A DNA stretch of 64,000 nucleotides. Source: Gymnopus androsaceus JB14. Its lineage: Eukaryota; Basidiomycota; Agaricomycetes; Agaricales; Omphalotaceae. The notes under the pieces are model-generated. The model was not told the DNA's origin and ran no database searches. It worked only from the letters and a program-made list of their open reading frames with translations. The stretch is from contig ML769623.1 of assembly GCA_009733575.1 (NCBI GenBank), positions 1 through 64,000 on the forward strand. The letters are read 5' to 3'. The position numbers were made by a program, and so were the translations under genes. Within the stretch, counting starts at the first letter, position 1, and every line of letters starts with the position of its first letter. Positions 36,011 through 47,082 of this stretch are shown in pieces.

Positions 36011-36497
36011 ATGAGGCGCCGAAACAGTTTTCTTAAGCGACGCTTGAAAGCCCTGATTGCCAGGAGAATATCTGCCGCAGACGGACCAGGTTACTTGTAC
36101 GCTTTTTTCGATGGGAGAAATGTGGTGAAGGTCGGCAGAGCGGTAGATGTTCGGCGTCGTGAGCTACAATGGGATGTAGCGTGTTGGAACCCGAATCGAG
36201 TGTGGACGGACTCAATTTGGTGTCCCTACGTACATCGCGCAGGTAAGTTTCGTTTATGAGTACGTCAATCGTTGCTTACTGGCGATAGAATCTATTGCGC
36301 ACATCCTATTGGAGCAAGACTGTGTAGACTGACCAAAACGCAAATGTCCTACGTGTATGTGAATTCGTTATCCGTTTGTTTCTTACTCATGTATTGCAGG
36401 TGGCAAGCGCCATCGGGAAAAATTTCGATTCCGCGGCACCCAGAACGAGATCTCAACTCACATTCGAAACATTTGTCTTACAGCTCGTTCTTTATAG
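36011..36497 (+). pseudogene. T5orf172 / GIY-YIG-like nuclease-domain protein with one TGA
   Basis: Exons 36011-36242, 36289-36354 and 36400-36497 join in frame (131 aa). Basic N-terminus (MRRRNSFLKRRLKALIARRI), then the T5orf172 core: GYLYAFFDGRNVVKVGRAVD, RRRELQWDV, a VWTDSIWCP strand, AESIAHILLEQ-like helix, then CPTC and GKRHREKFRF. In T5orf172/MUG113 proteins, GYLY...KVGR takes the place of GIY...YIG of GIY-YIG nucleases, with a conserved Arg and Glu (E of ESIAHILLE). A TGA at 36330-36332 (QDCVD-stop-PKRKCP) stands where Arg is usual, suggesting CGA to TGA. Flanked on both sides by palindromic arrays; its last exon is copied at 37274. Role in fungi unknown; DNA binding or cleavage is inferred from the fold. 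Confidence 0.65.
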
Positions 36498-36599
36498 AGC
36501 CTTGCATTGTTAAATAAATCTTGTGTTTTGTGAAATGTCAATCTTGTAATATCATTAAATCGAAGAATATAAGTACCATAAACAGTAAATTGACGAGAA

Positions 36600-37779
36600 T
36601 CAGGGAGGTAGTAACTATTTACTACGTCTTGACTTGCAAAGAAGAGTGGCGTAGTAAATAATTACTGCCCCCAAACGAAGCTCAAAGCAGACAGCTAGTA
36701 ATTATTTACTAGCTGCCCATGACGAAGCTAAAGGGAGGTAGTAGATAATTACTACCTCCCCAACGAAACTGAAGGAAGTAGTAACTATTTACTATGTCTT
36801 AACTCGCACAGGAGAGTGATGTAGTAAATAATTGCTGCCCCCAAACAAAGGTCAAAGCAGACAACTAGTAATTATTTACTAGCTGCCCACGACGAAGCTA
36901 AAGGGAGGTAGTAGATAATTACTACCTCCTGCGCAGGAATTCCAATGAAACTGACAAGAATCAGGGAGGTAGTAACTATTTACTACGTCTTAACTCGCAC
37001 AGGAGAGTGACGTAGTAAATAATTACTGCCCCCAAACGAAGCTCAAAGCAGACAGCTAGTAATTATTTACCAGCTGCCCACGACGAAGCTAAAGGGAGGT
37101 AGTAGATAATTACTACCTCCAGCGCCGGAATTCCAACGAAACTGAAGGGAGGTAGTAAATAGTTACTACCTCTCCGGATTGCACATGAAGGGAGTAGATA
37201 AGTACTACCTCCCGCACAGGAATTCTAACGAAACTGAAGGGAGGTAGTAAATAGTTACTAACTCTCCCAGCCGCTCATGTATTGCAGGTGGCAAGCGCCA
37301 TCAGGAAAAATTTCGATTCCGCGGCACCCAGAACGAGATCTCAACTCACGTTCGAAACATTTGTCGTACAGCTTGTTCTTTATAGAGCCTTGCATTGTTA
37401 AATAAATCTTGTGTTTTGTGAAATGTCAATCTTATAATATCATTAAATCAAAGAATATAAGTACTATAAACAGTAAATTGACGAGAATCAGGGAGGTAGT
37501 AACTATTTACTACATCTTGACTTGCACAGAAGAGTGGCGTAGTAAATAAATACTGCCCCCAAATGAAGCTCAAAGCAGACAGCTAGTAATTATTTACTAG
37601 CTGCCCATGACGAAGCTAAAGGGAGGTAGTAGATAATTACTACCTCCTGCGCAGGAATTCCAATGAAACTGAGGGGAGGTAGTAAATAGTTACTACCTCT
37701 CCGGATTGCGCATGAAGGGAGGTAGTAATTATCTACTACCTCCCACGCAGGAATTCCAACAAAACTGAGGGGAGGTAGT
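36600..37779. repeat. Palindromic repeat array, cluster 2, with higher-order units
   Basis: Dense array of hairpin-forming motifs such as GGTAGTAAATAGTTACTACC and GGTAGTAGATAATTACTACC, spaced by GCGCAGGAATTCCAACGAAA or similar linkers. A unit of about 170-190 bp containing three hairpin types repeats from 36605, 36775 and 36965. A larger copy of 36386-36760, including the last exon of the T5orf172 gene, reappears at 37274-37645 (offset 888 bp), with only a few differences. Confidence 0.9.
37274..37380 (+). pseudogene. Duplicated last exon of the T5orf172 gene
   Basis: Copy of the intron-3 acceptor and final exon (36386-36497) with a few substitutions (CGG to CAG, ATT to GTT). It has no upstream exons and lies inside the palindromic array, so it cannot be expressed on its own. 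Confidence 0.85.
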
Positions 37780-38896
37780 TGTCAGGCCTTGGCTCATTTC
37801 TCATCCGCTATCCACCCGCTGATGTTTCCCACGCTTCCTGGCTGTCCGCGGATACTTCCCACGCTTCCTGACCGTCCGCAGATACTTCCCGCACTCATTA
37901 CCTACATTGCGGGCGCTTTCCAGGCTTATTTACCATTTATCCTGCCTGCCGGGCACTTTCTACATGTGATTACCACTTATCCTGCCTCCTGGGTGCCTCC
38001 CGCACTTGATAACCATCCATCAGGCCCTCCCGACGACTTACACAGCCACCCTACAGTATATAAGTAGACACCCCGAGTCCATGCACCCTAGTCTGTTATT
38101 ACCATTGTTACCAAATCAATCCCGTTTTGCTCTGTCTCTGTCTCTGTCTCTCTATTTCTATCTGTTCTAACCAGCTGTGCCTTCCGAGCTCCGTTCGAAG
38201 GCCCACTGTCATCTGCATCAACTGCGAGGCTCTGTCCGTAGATACCAAATCTACGTCCAGAGCTCACTGTCTTCTATCTCTGTTTACAACTTTACAACCA
38301 AAGCTCCCCGGGAGCTTCCTATTTGGGTTTTGCTACCTCTAGAACCTCTGGGACCGTCCGCTTTCACTCAATTCCGCCCGCTCCCACGCTATTTCCACCC
38401 GCTCTCACGCTAATCCACCTGCTCTCACACTATTCCCATCCGCTTTCACCCTATTCCATCCACTCCCACGCTATTTCCGTCCGCTTTTGCACTATTCCGT
38501 CCGCTCCCACGCTATTTCCGCCCGCTTTCACCCTATTCCACCCGCTCTCACGCTATTTCCGTCCGCATTTGCTGTATTCCATCCGCATTATCCATATTTG
38601 GACTTATTACACCTTTTTGGACCACCCCTTCACCCATATTCCATCCGCTCCCACTCATTTCTGGTTGTCGGACCACAATACCACCCACTTCCTCCTGATT
38701 ACGTCAGCGGGTGGCCCGTACACTGTTCCTTGCACCTCTGAGGCTTGTACTGTTCCATACAACACTCATATTACTGTCCAGACCCACCTTACGGCACAGT
38801 TACCCTGGGTGGTCGCATTTGGTCTCCATCTACATCTAGGTGCGAGACATTCGGGATACGTTGGTTCGAGATCCATTTCGTGCACCGGGTCTCACA
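37780..38896 (+). mobile_element. Solo LTR (1117 bp) with 5-bp target duplication
   Basis: Begins TGTCAGGCCTTGG and ends GGGTCTCACA (TG...CA). It is flanked by the direct repeat GTAGT at 37775-37779 and 38897-38901. It interrupts one palindrome of the array: joining the flanks restores GGAGGTAGTAAATAGTTACT. It contains a TATA-like box (CAGTATATAAG, about 38054), the expected transcription start region, and a pyrimidine-rich minisatellite (units like CCGCTCCCACGCTATTTCCG, about 38370-38660). No internal retrotransposon genes, hence a solo LTR left by recombination, gypsy-like by length and ends. Confidence 0.85.
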
Positions 38897-39240
38897 GTAG
38901 TAAATAGTTACTACCTCTCCGGATTGCGCATGAAGGGAGGTAGTAGATAATTACTACCTCCCGCGCAGGAATTCTAACAAAACTGAGGAGAGGTAGTAAA
39001 TAGTTACTACCTCTCTGGATTGCGCATGAAGGGAGGTAGTAGATAATTACTACCTCCTGCGCATGACAGAGTGACGAGCCAGTGAATAATCACTGCCAGA
39101 TCGCAAGCACGGGAAGTAGTAATTATTTACTACTTCCCCCATACGAAGCTCAAAGCGGGCAGCTAGTAAATATTTACTATATGGCCTCGACCGTAAGCAC
39201 AGGAATTCCCAACGAGAGGTGGTAATTATTCACTGCTGAG
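38897..39240. repeat. Palindromic repeat array, cluster 3
   Basis: Continuation of the array after the solo LTR, with the same motifs (for example GGTAGTAGATAATTACTACC at 38939) and linkers, becoming degenerate after 39100. Confidence 0.85.
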
Positions 39241-41802
39241 ATGAAAGATATATATCGTATATTACACTTGGAAAATATATACCATCACTAATTACTTGGA
39301 TCGTAGCATATTTACGCAGGCGTGACGGTTCCTAACGACTGGCGGTTATATTCTATCTATCTGGCATGGTTACTTCATAGCCCTGTGATCTGTCAGATAG
39401 GCCGGAAAATGCACTGCTGAAGGCTGTACTGATGCACAGTTTAAATCAGTGCCAGTTCATGGTGCATTCAATCTTTGAAAATTACCTAAACTGCCTTGCA
39501 TCAGTTTAAATCTGTGCAAATTAATACTAATACAAACAGAGCTTTGAGCACTCTTATCATGCTGAAATTACATTTCCAGCAGTATATACACAATAAACAG
39601 GACATCTACCAGCTGGGGTGGCATTATTATGCTGAGGTACTATATTTTTGGATGTAAGAATGACCAGTTCAAGCCAGTTTAAATTGTAAATTGCATTAAA
39701 CTGCACTGAAAAATGCACTGCTAAAGATTGCACTGATGGACCATTTAAACCAGTGCCAGTTTACAGTTCATCTAGGTTTCAAAAAATCTTGCGCTGGTGC
39801 AATTCATGATTCATTGAAAATTTAGCAAATAAACTGAATTGAATTGGACCTTAAAACCCTATTGCTGCCTTGTCCAAAATTACTGGTAGCATCACCCCCA
39901 CATCCAGATTCTTCTCAGTTGATATATAAGTAAAAAATCTGGAGAGAAGGAAACAAGGTATACCAATTGCACTTATACTTTCATATAAATTTGGAATAAA
40001 TATTAAATAAAAAACAATCCTCTCTCCTTTAAGAAGGGAGTGGAGCAATAACATTTTGAGCAGCACCTTCATTTAGTGTGGAGTCCCAAGGAGCAGAGTC
40101 GGCTTATTCTACCGTTGAAATACTGTGGAGGGTTCTGATTTGTATTCCAATACTTCCCCAAGCCCCACCTGTTCCCAGGTCCTTGGAAGCACCACCAAGT
40201 CCTGCCACTGGAGTGCATTCAATTTGGGAAAGAAAACTATGACATATTTGTGAAATTGATTGACTTATAGTTCCCCTAAAATTTTTATTACATCAGCAAA
40301 ACCTGTATTTTTGCTTAAAGTCTCCAGAGAGCTCCAGAGAGCTCTAGAGCTTGACAGCTGTCAATCAAGCTTTCAAAATCCTCCAGAGAGCTCTGGAGCT
40401 CTCTGGAATTGGTACCCTTGCTCCAGAGACCTCCAAATGTATTGGTTTTCTCCAGCGAAAATACAGCTTCCTCCCTTCAAGTTACCAGGATCTATGCTAA
40501 TCTGGATATTTATAAGGACTTCCAAAGGAGTCAGAGCTTTAGTTATCATGCAATGAGTACTACTGGATTATTATTCAGTGTAACCCAATGTGATAGTTAA
40601 AAGCTAAGTAGTAATAATATAAATATATTCTATATAGCATATTGGTGTGCATGTGAATGCCTTGCTGCCAGTTAGGGATTACATCAGCGAAAATGGTCTT
40701 TGGCCTCATCAGCACCTGGTATTCCCATGCAGCGATTGCCAACTGTTGGCCATCTGATGGTAGTGCTTGACCAGGCCTTGCCAGCATATTACCATCTGCT
40801 AAAAGATTTGCCAATTTCCCTGGATCTAGTGATAAATTGGCCATGGTTGACCAAGGTTTACCAAGGAATGCCAGGTTGGTAAACCTTTGCCAATCATTGC
40901 CAATCTTGAAGTTCTGCATATACACAGAGTAATCCCAATACACACTTGAAGTACTTAAAATACTTAAAATTTCTACATAGTTTATTAGGTGAAAGGTTCT
41001 TGGAACATGTGAATGGCATATAATCAATCTCATAAGTAATCTTAACTGTTCTCACTTAATGAAGCAGTAAGCAGTGTTGTGCCATGTAAGTCAGGAAATT
41101 AGCGCTTGTTCATTCAGAAAGGTTGAGAGCTCAAATCCCCATCTCTGCAGTGAATAAGAAATGGTTTAGAAATATAACTAAGTGAAGTGACAAAAGAAAC
41201 AAAGTGGGACTAAGTATTAAAAGTATTCATGTAGTTTTGATTATTATTGTACCACCTCCACCAAGCTTGACCAGACATTGCATATGCTGCAAACTTGTTG
41301 AATATCACCAACTTGGCATGCTTGGCCAATGTCAAATATATGTGATAAGGCACTTTGAAAAATCCACCAGTTCTTCAAGGTATGCCTGGATGGTAAAGTT
41401 GGTAAACCATTACAAACAGTTACCCTCAAATTCATATTTTGCTGATGCTTGGATGGCCTGAGGACACTTAAGGATACTTTGGTCTTCCAGGCTTGCATAA
41501 GTCAAGCCCCTTATTCCTGGGCTTACTGATGGAAACCTATGGGATCCTGAGGCACCCTGGGGATACTTTTGTTGGGTAAAAAACAATTCTCGTACTTCAT
41601 CATTTAGCTGTATCTTTTTATGTAATCTCCACATTTATATCACTCAAACCTTATTATCTCATTGAACTCATGGATTTTTAGACATATTTCAAAGTATACA
41701 TACTTATTTGTTGAGACTCATTAATGTCTTACTAGCCTTGAGTTATGACTTGGAACACCTCACTTATGATGCTTAAGTAATAGTAGTGCACTCACCACTG
41801 AG
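39241..41802. other. Non-coding, decayed MITE-like sequence
   Basis: 39400-39861 contains CAGTTTAAATCAGTGCCAGTT-type repeats and ends with AATTGGACCTTAAAACCCTA, matching one end of the MITE at 50703-51263, so it is probably a truncated relative. 40291 carries a single copy of the CATCAGCAAAACCTGTAT terminus seen at 53191. 40700-40900 and 41280-41440 share TTGGTAAACC/TTGCCAA-type words. No gene seen. Confidence 0.5.
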
Positions 41803-42432
41803 TAGGGCTCTTCACCGTATCCGTAGCCTACGGTATACGGCCGTAAAATACGGTGACCGTTCCGTACCGTCTCAGATTCTTGGTCATGGGACCGTACCGT
41901 ATCTGGTACGGTAATTCCCGTATTTTACCGTACCATATACGGGAATACGGCCGTACTACGGAGGCTACAGGGAAGGTTTCGATAAAACTGTTGCATTAAA
42001 ATGATCATTGAGCTACATACACTATATTTCAATCTTTAACATAGTATAGTGTTTCAGTTACTTCTGCCTCGATTTTGTGCTTCCAATCTTCAGGTTTTGG
42101 TGAGGATTGACCCAGTCACACAGTGTGACAGATGTGTTACCCATGTCTGTGTAGCGTTCTTAAGGGTGATTATCCTGACTTCATACAAAAATATTTACTG
42201 GACTCTCAGAGTAGCAATTGTACCTCTTACAGGTGCATTATATGGATAGAAAAATGGTACTTGAATGATTATGTTTGAAACTCCGTACCGTATCCGTATA
42301 CGGCCGTATTTTTGCCGTACCGTACCGTAGAGCAAAAAATCAAACCGTATTCGGCCGTACCGTAGCTGCTCCGTACCGTATCACGGGAAATTTTCACCGT
42401 ACCGTATACGGTACGTACGGTGAAGAGCCCTA
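41803..42432. mobile_element. hAT-like non-autonomous element, 630 bp, 8-bp target duplication
   Basis: Terminal inverted repeats TAGGGCTCTTCACCGTA (41803) and TACGGTGAAGAGCCCTA (ending 42432). The 8-bp direct repeat CCACTGAG flanks it exactly (41795-41802 and 42433-42440). Subterminal regions are packed with ACCGTA/TACGGT words in both orientations; the centre (41960-42270) is unrelated and non-coding. TAGGG-type termini and an 8-bp duplication fit the hAT superfamily. Confidence 0.85.
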
Positions 42433-42996
42433 CCACTGAGTAAACCCTAGTAGCACTGCATTGACTGAACATTGTTACATTATCTGTAAGATAGCATCTC
42501 CATGCCCACCTTCTACAATATCCCTTCCTTCTCTACTATTTCCAGCAGCTAGTATAGGTAGAGATGTAGCATGGACCATACAATTATGGAAATAAAGGTT
42601 AAATTTGGGTTACATACAGGTATGGATTTTGTTGTGGAAACCCAGCTTTGAATGTGTATTATTGACAGTGATTCTACCCTATTTCCCTCAATACCATCAT
42701 TCATCACAAGATTGTCTCCCCTTGAGCTTGTATCTAGGAGAAAAGATTGACAGTCTAAATTTTAAAAAGTTCAGTTTGTTTCAAGAAGCTTACTTAGCTC
42801 AGGATCCTCAGTTTCATGCCCAATGTAGAGATTATATCCCTCCACCTTCTTCAAGAACTCCTCATCCTGATCATGAGTCAGGGAAGTAGGTATATGAGAA
42901 GCTAAAAATGCACTCAGGGTATGTTGAGATTGGAATATGTTATAACATCCTCAAAACCTGGGTGTTCTGAACAGAGCTGTACAGCTCTGTCCAGAA

Positions 42997-43726
42997 TAAT
43001 GATCTTCACGAGTCCCGGTTAGGGACAGGTACCTGCAGGTAGATCCGTGGGAATACCTGCAGGTATTGTGACCCGCGGGTCCCGGTACCGGGTTCCCACG
43101 GATCCCTGCAGGTCACAGGTCATGATTTTAATTTTTTTAGTGACCTGCAGGTACCTGCAGGTCATTGTGGACAAATGATTTACATACTTGACCAACTATA
43201 TCTTACTTCTATAAGCACTAAATAGTGTACCAGAATATTAAGAATAGTGTGCTGTATCTGTACTTGTACTACTATATGGTATTAGAGTACCAAGTCCAAT
43301 ATATACCACTAGTATTAAGTAGTATAATGAAACTCCATTGCTTATTTTCAGTTAGTGGTAGAGCCCTGGGTCCTTGTATGCTACCCAAATTACTATACTT
43401 ATTAACCTGTTACTACTAATATAATACTTACTAGTACTGACAAAGTTGAGAATAAGTACTTTATTGTCATTGAATTGATTCCAGTTGATGCTAATAGTAG
43501 TTACTATAAGTATTAGTAGCATATTAACTAGTAACAAGTACTAAAAATCTATAGTAAAAACTATAACAGGTCATGTAGGTACCTGCAGGTATACCTGCCA
43601 CGGATCCCGGTCATACCGGACCCGTTTCCCACGGGTTTTGGCAGGTCACAGATCAGGGTATTTCACCCCCCGGTACCTGTGGCACGGGTCCCGGTATACC
43701 GGGATCCGGACTTGTGAAGATCTTTA
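42997..43726. mobile_element. hAT-like non-autonomous element, 730 bp, 8-bp target duplication
   Basis: Ends TAATGATCTTCACGAGTCC (42997) and, inverted, TAAAGATCTTCACAAGTCC (to 43726). The direct repeat GTCCAGAA flanks it at 42989-42996 and 43727-43734. Subterminal parts are rich in CCTGCAGGTACC-like palindromic words and CCGGTACC; the centre is AT-rich with TACTA-type repeats. No coding capacity. The 8-bp duplication fits hAT. Confidence 0.75.
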
Positions 43727-43734
43727 GTCCAGAA

Positions 43735-46577
43735 CCCACAGCACTCATAGAGCCCATAGCAAGGTACCCCTCTGTCCAGAACTGTGGGATGCTATGGATT
43801 CCACAGGAGCAACATCTGTTGTTGTTTGTCAGGCCTCTATTCAATATCAAATATATCACTCTTTTGAAATGTTGTTTGCCTGGGCCTGGCTTGCAAGAGT
43901 AAAATATTCATAAATCATGATTGACAATTTCAAACACTACTAGTACAACAAAACAAGTCTATTGACAGTGTAGTACTAATATGCTGGCTACTAGAATTGA
44001 AAATGCTACCTGACTGCTACCTCAATGTCTACCTTGAAATCCTCCTTCAGTAGAGCAAAAAGTCATAAAAAATGGGGATATCAAGGAGTGTGCAAACAAT
44101 TAAGTGCTGATATGACCTTGGGGGAGGGTGGCCTCCAAGGCCTTATGGCTGAAACATTTTTTATGATCTAGGACCTAGTGCAGGCATCTGGGAGCCTTAA
44201 GACCACCTATTTTGAGTCTCTAAATGTTGAATGTGTGTGTTTTTTCTGATTTTTTTACTCATTTGGAGAGGCAAAACATGATTATTGCCCACATTTAGTT
44301 TGGATTTGGTTTAGCTCAGGGTGAAATCTCAACATCTAAGCAACATTCCACCTCAGATTGAAGCATGTTTACTGCACCAAAAACCAATAAGACATCCAGA
44401 TCATTCTTTATCAATCCATAGGAAAATATGTGTCTGAGAAGTGAACAGAATTTTTAACTTCCAAATTAGGAAATCAGTGTGGGAAAATAGTTCTATATGA
44501 GGTGCAGGAGGGGTGGGAGGGGGTCACTCAAGACCTTAAAGGCTGAAATATAACATCATGTGGAGGCTTCTTGATCCCGTACCACGGAATTTTCCCACGC
44601 ATGCATGGCGGCTTTTTTGCGTTGCTGGTAACCCCAGGGCACTATGCTGGCTGTCCTTGGGGATAGGACAGGAAGATGGGCAGTGAGCCACACCCTGCTC
44701 AGTGTACAGAAGGCTTTTGGCCATCATCTTCATGCAGGACTTTCAACATTACCTCCCCAGAATGATCTGGAGCTGGGGAATGGTGGGATACCCTGCCGCT
44801 GGACTTCTCTGCCAACAGTTGGACAACACTTTTTTGCTGGCTGTTCTCTTCTACCACTACCAACCACATTCCATCCAATCCAATTCACCACCTTTGGCCA
44901 CTGTGTCTTCCTCCATCTCTTTATTTCACTCTCATGCTCCATCCTTGATCTGGGCCTACAATGGCACTGTTATGGGAGCCACACATGAAGACCATCCAGT
45001 AAATTCATGGTCCCCAGTGTGGTCAGAAGCTCTAGGACTACCACAGGGACCTGTCTAACCTATGCTTGCGGATCTATTCCTGGGATGCGGGGAGTGGTCC
45101 ACCCAAACCTGCCACCAGCCAGTAGTATGGCTAGCAGAGCAAAGTGAGCACTGTCTGGATTCCTGTTGTGACCAATCACTGCACTGTGGTGGCATGTGCC
45201 CAAAAATCCAGTTGTACAATGGTGAGAGGAGAGAACTGGCTCATTTTGAAGGAAATGCAATGGGCAAGGTTCTCTGGACTTGGGAAGGGGGTAATAGGGA
45301 CTGGGGGGTCACAGGAAGGAGGCAAAAGGAGCAGAGGAAGTGGGATTAGTCTTTCTCCTTACATTACATCTCTTCACCATGGACATTACTTGACCTATGC
45401 AACATCTGGCTAATCAAGCCCTAGCGGCTAGATGGGATTTATCCTGTCGGGGCATCCATATATCTTTGGGAACTCAACGTTGTTGGCAGACTCACACACC
45501 TAGGCAGTTATGGAATTACTTTCCGATATGTATGTACTTAGACAGGTATTCGCTACCATATGCTCACGCACACCGGCAAATAAACGAGGAATTAAATAAA
45601 AAATCAAAAATAACATCATTTCTGGACTTTGTGATTGAGCACCCCTTGGAGGATATTGATTTTGAAAACTGCCAAGATCTTACTATCAGACTCGGAGTCA
45701 AGTTGAGCTCAATGGTGGGGGAGGAAGAGAAGTTGAACTCATCAAAACCGCATTGTGCACTGATTAAATAGTGTCCAATGGCCCTGGTGCCATTGTCATC
45801 AGCTTGGAATGACAGCTGTCAGAACGGTCGTGCAACAGTCAACCAACAGTAGCCTATAGGAACTCATAGGACCTCACAGCATTCATTCCACAGTACTGTA
45901 CAGTGCTGTGGCTTTTATGGGTTGTTATAAACTACCATACTTACTGTGGCATTCACCCAGGTTTTGCTGATGAAATCTGGTCAACTGAATTGCCATGGTG
46001 CCAAGCAAAGTTGTCAAGTAGTAAATGTCATCAGATTCCAGACTAAGTATTTTGAAGTTTAAAAAGCAGATCAATCCATCTTGAAATGAAGTCTGGTTTC
46101 TGCTCCTGAAATTAACTGGCCACACTTCTTTGTCTTATCCCTAAGTTTTCGTCGCTTCCAGAACTGCTCCATACGGTTTAGCACTTTATATTTGCTTGAA
46201 AATCAATGATGAACATATCACTTGTATGGAAGCAACGAGCATGTCAAAAACTTTCCTTACATGAACTGGACTCGGAATTTCTCCATTCTGTTTCTGCTCT
46301 GCTAAAAATCTATTGACTTCACTAGATATGGTTTTTTGCATTCCATTGCAGTTTTCCATTCTTTTTGCATTCATTGAACTACTGGAGTAGAAAGAAAATA
46401 AATTTGCCATTCTGTAGCATCCAAGCCTGCATATACTGTACAATTACAATCATTAGTTCAGTCATGTGTTATCCTTGAAAAAAATCAGAATGCAGTATTA
46501 ATTTTTTCTCAAATTTTCAGATTTCTTTTGTATTTTTTTCAGTCAAAATTTTCGGAATTATTGAACCAACAATCATA
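43735..46577. other. No gene confidently recognised
   Basis: Mostly unique AT-rich sequence with short open frames. 45795-45972 may be a decayed small element, since its right end AGGTTTTGCTGATG is the same terminus as at 53437. Confidence 0.4.
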
Positions 46578-46754
46578 ATGGTACAGTACCTGGTGGATCT
46601 TGATGGGGAAACATTGACACAACAACAACAAGTTAGCGAGATTGTAAACTTTCTCCATCAGCTAGCACAGAATCAGATGAACATGCAGAATGCCATTGCT
46701 GCCATTGCCAACAAGGGGGTTGGAATTGTGGATAAGATGCCTGCGACAGCATGA
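46578..46754 (+). CDS. Small ORF, 58 aa, possibly a gag-like remnant
   Basis: MVQYLVDLDGETLTQQQQVS followed by EIVNFLHQLAQNQMNMQNAI, ending at TGA 46752-46754. The Gln-rich helical composition is similar to the N-terminus of some gypsy gag proteins, and a MITE is inserted 20 bases downstream. Composition-based suggestion only. Confidence 0.25.
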   Translation: MVQYLVDLDGETLTQQQQVSEIVNFLHQLAQNQMNMQNAIAAIANKGVGIVDKMPATA

Positions 46755-46776
46755 ACATAGGCAATATTTTCTGCAA

Positions 46777-46948
46777 TAGGGATGTTTCGCTGCGGCAAAA
46801 TTTGCCAGTGGCAGAGGCAAAATTTGCCAAGTTTTATGGCAAATTTTTATGGCATGACGTAGTGCAAACCTTATGGAGTGCGGCCAAATTTGCTATATAT
46901 TACGGCAAATTTTGGAGCAGCAAAATTTGCCGCAGCGAAACATCCCTA
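46777..46948. mobile_element. Short MITE, TAGGGATGTTTCG family, 172 bp
   Basis: Termini TAGGGATGTTTCGCTGCGGC and, inverted, the matching GCCGCAGCGAAACATCCCTA, extended by GGCAAAATTTGCC words. The same family as 52147-52731. No matching 8-bp flanks found. Confidence 0.75.
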
Positions 46949-47082
46949 ATATCCCTGATAGCATATCCAGAACTGTGAGGAAGTTTGAAGTCCGGCAATC
47001 TTGAGGATGTATATCAGGATTTAGGTGAGAGATAAGTAGTTGCGCTGGTGGCCGCCGCCGATCGCTCGCGCAACTGGTTGGT

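Noticed and set aside
36600..37280. CRISPR-like array
   Set aside because: Eukaryotic context; repeats are palindromic with repeated, not unique, spacers and no cas genes.
41090..41160. tRNA-like stretch with GAGCTCAAATCCCC
   Set aside because: No cloverleaf could be folded and no box A at the right distance.
44644..45058. Overlapping ORFs of 114 and 118 aa
   Set aside because: Composition and codon pattern random, no introns or family match.
45397..45771. 124-aa plus ORF with SLPYAHAHRQINEELNKKSK, faintly like a RhoGEF (DH) helix
   Set aside because: No second DH motif, no upstream or downstream exons, first 40 residues look random; resemblance too weak to call.
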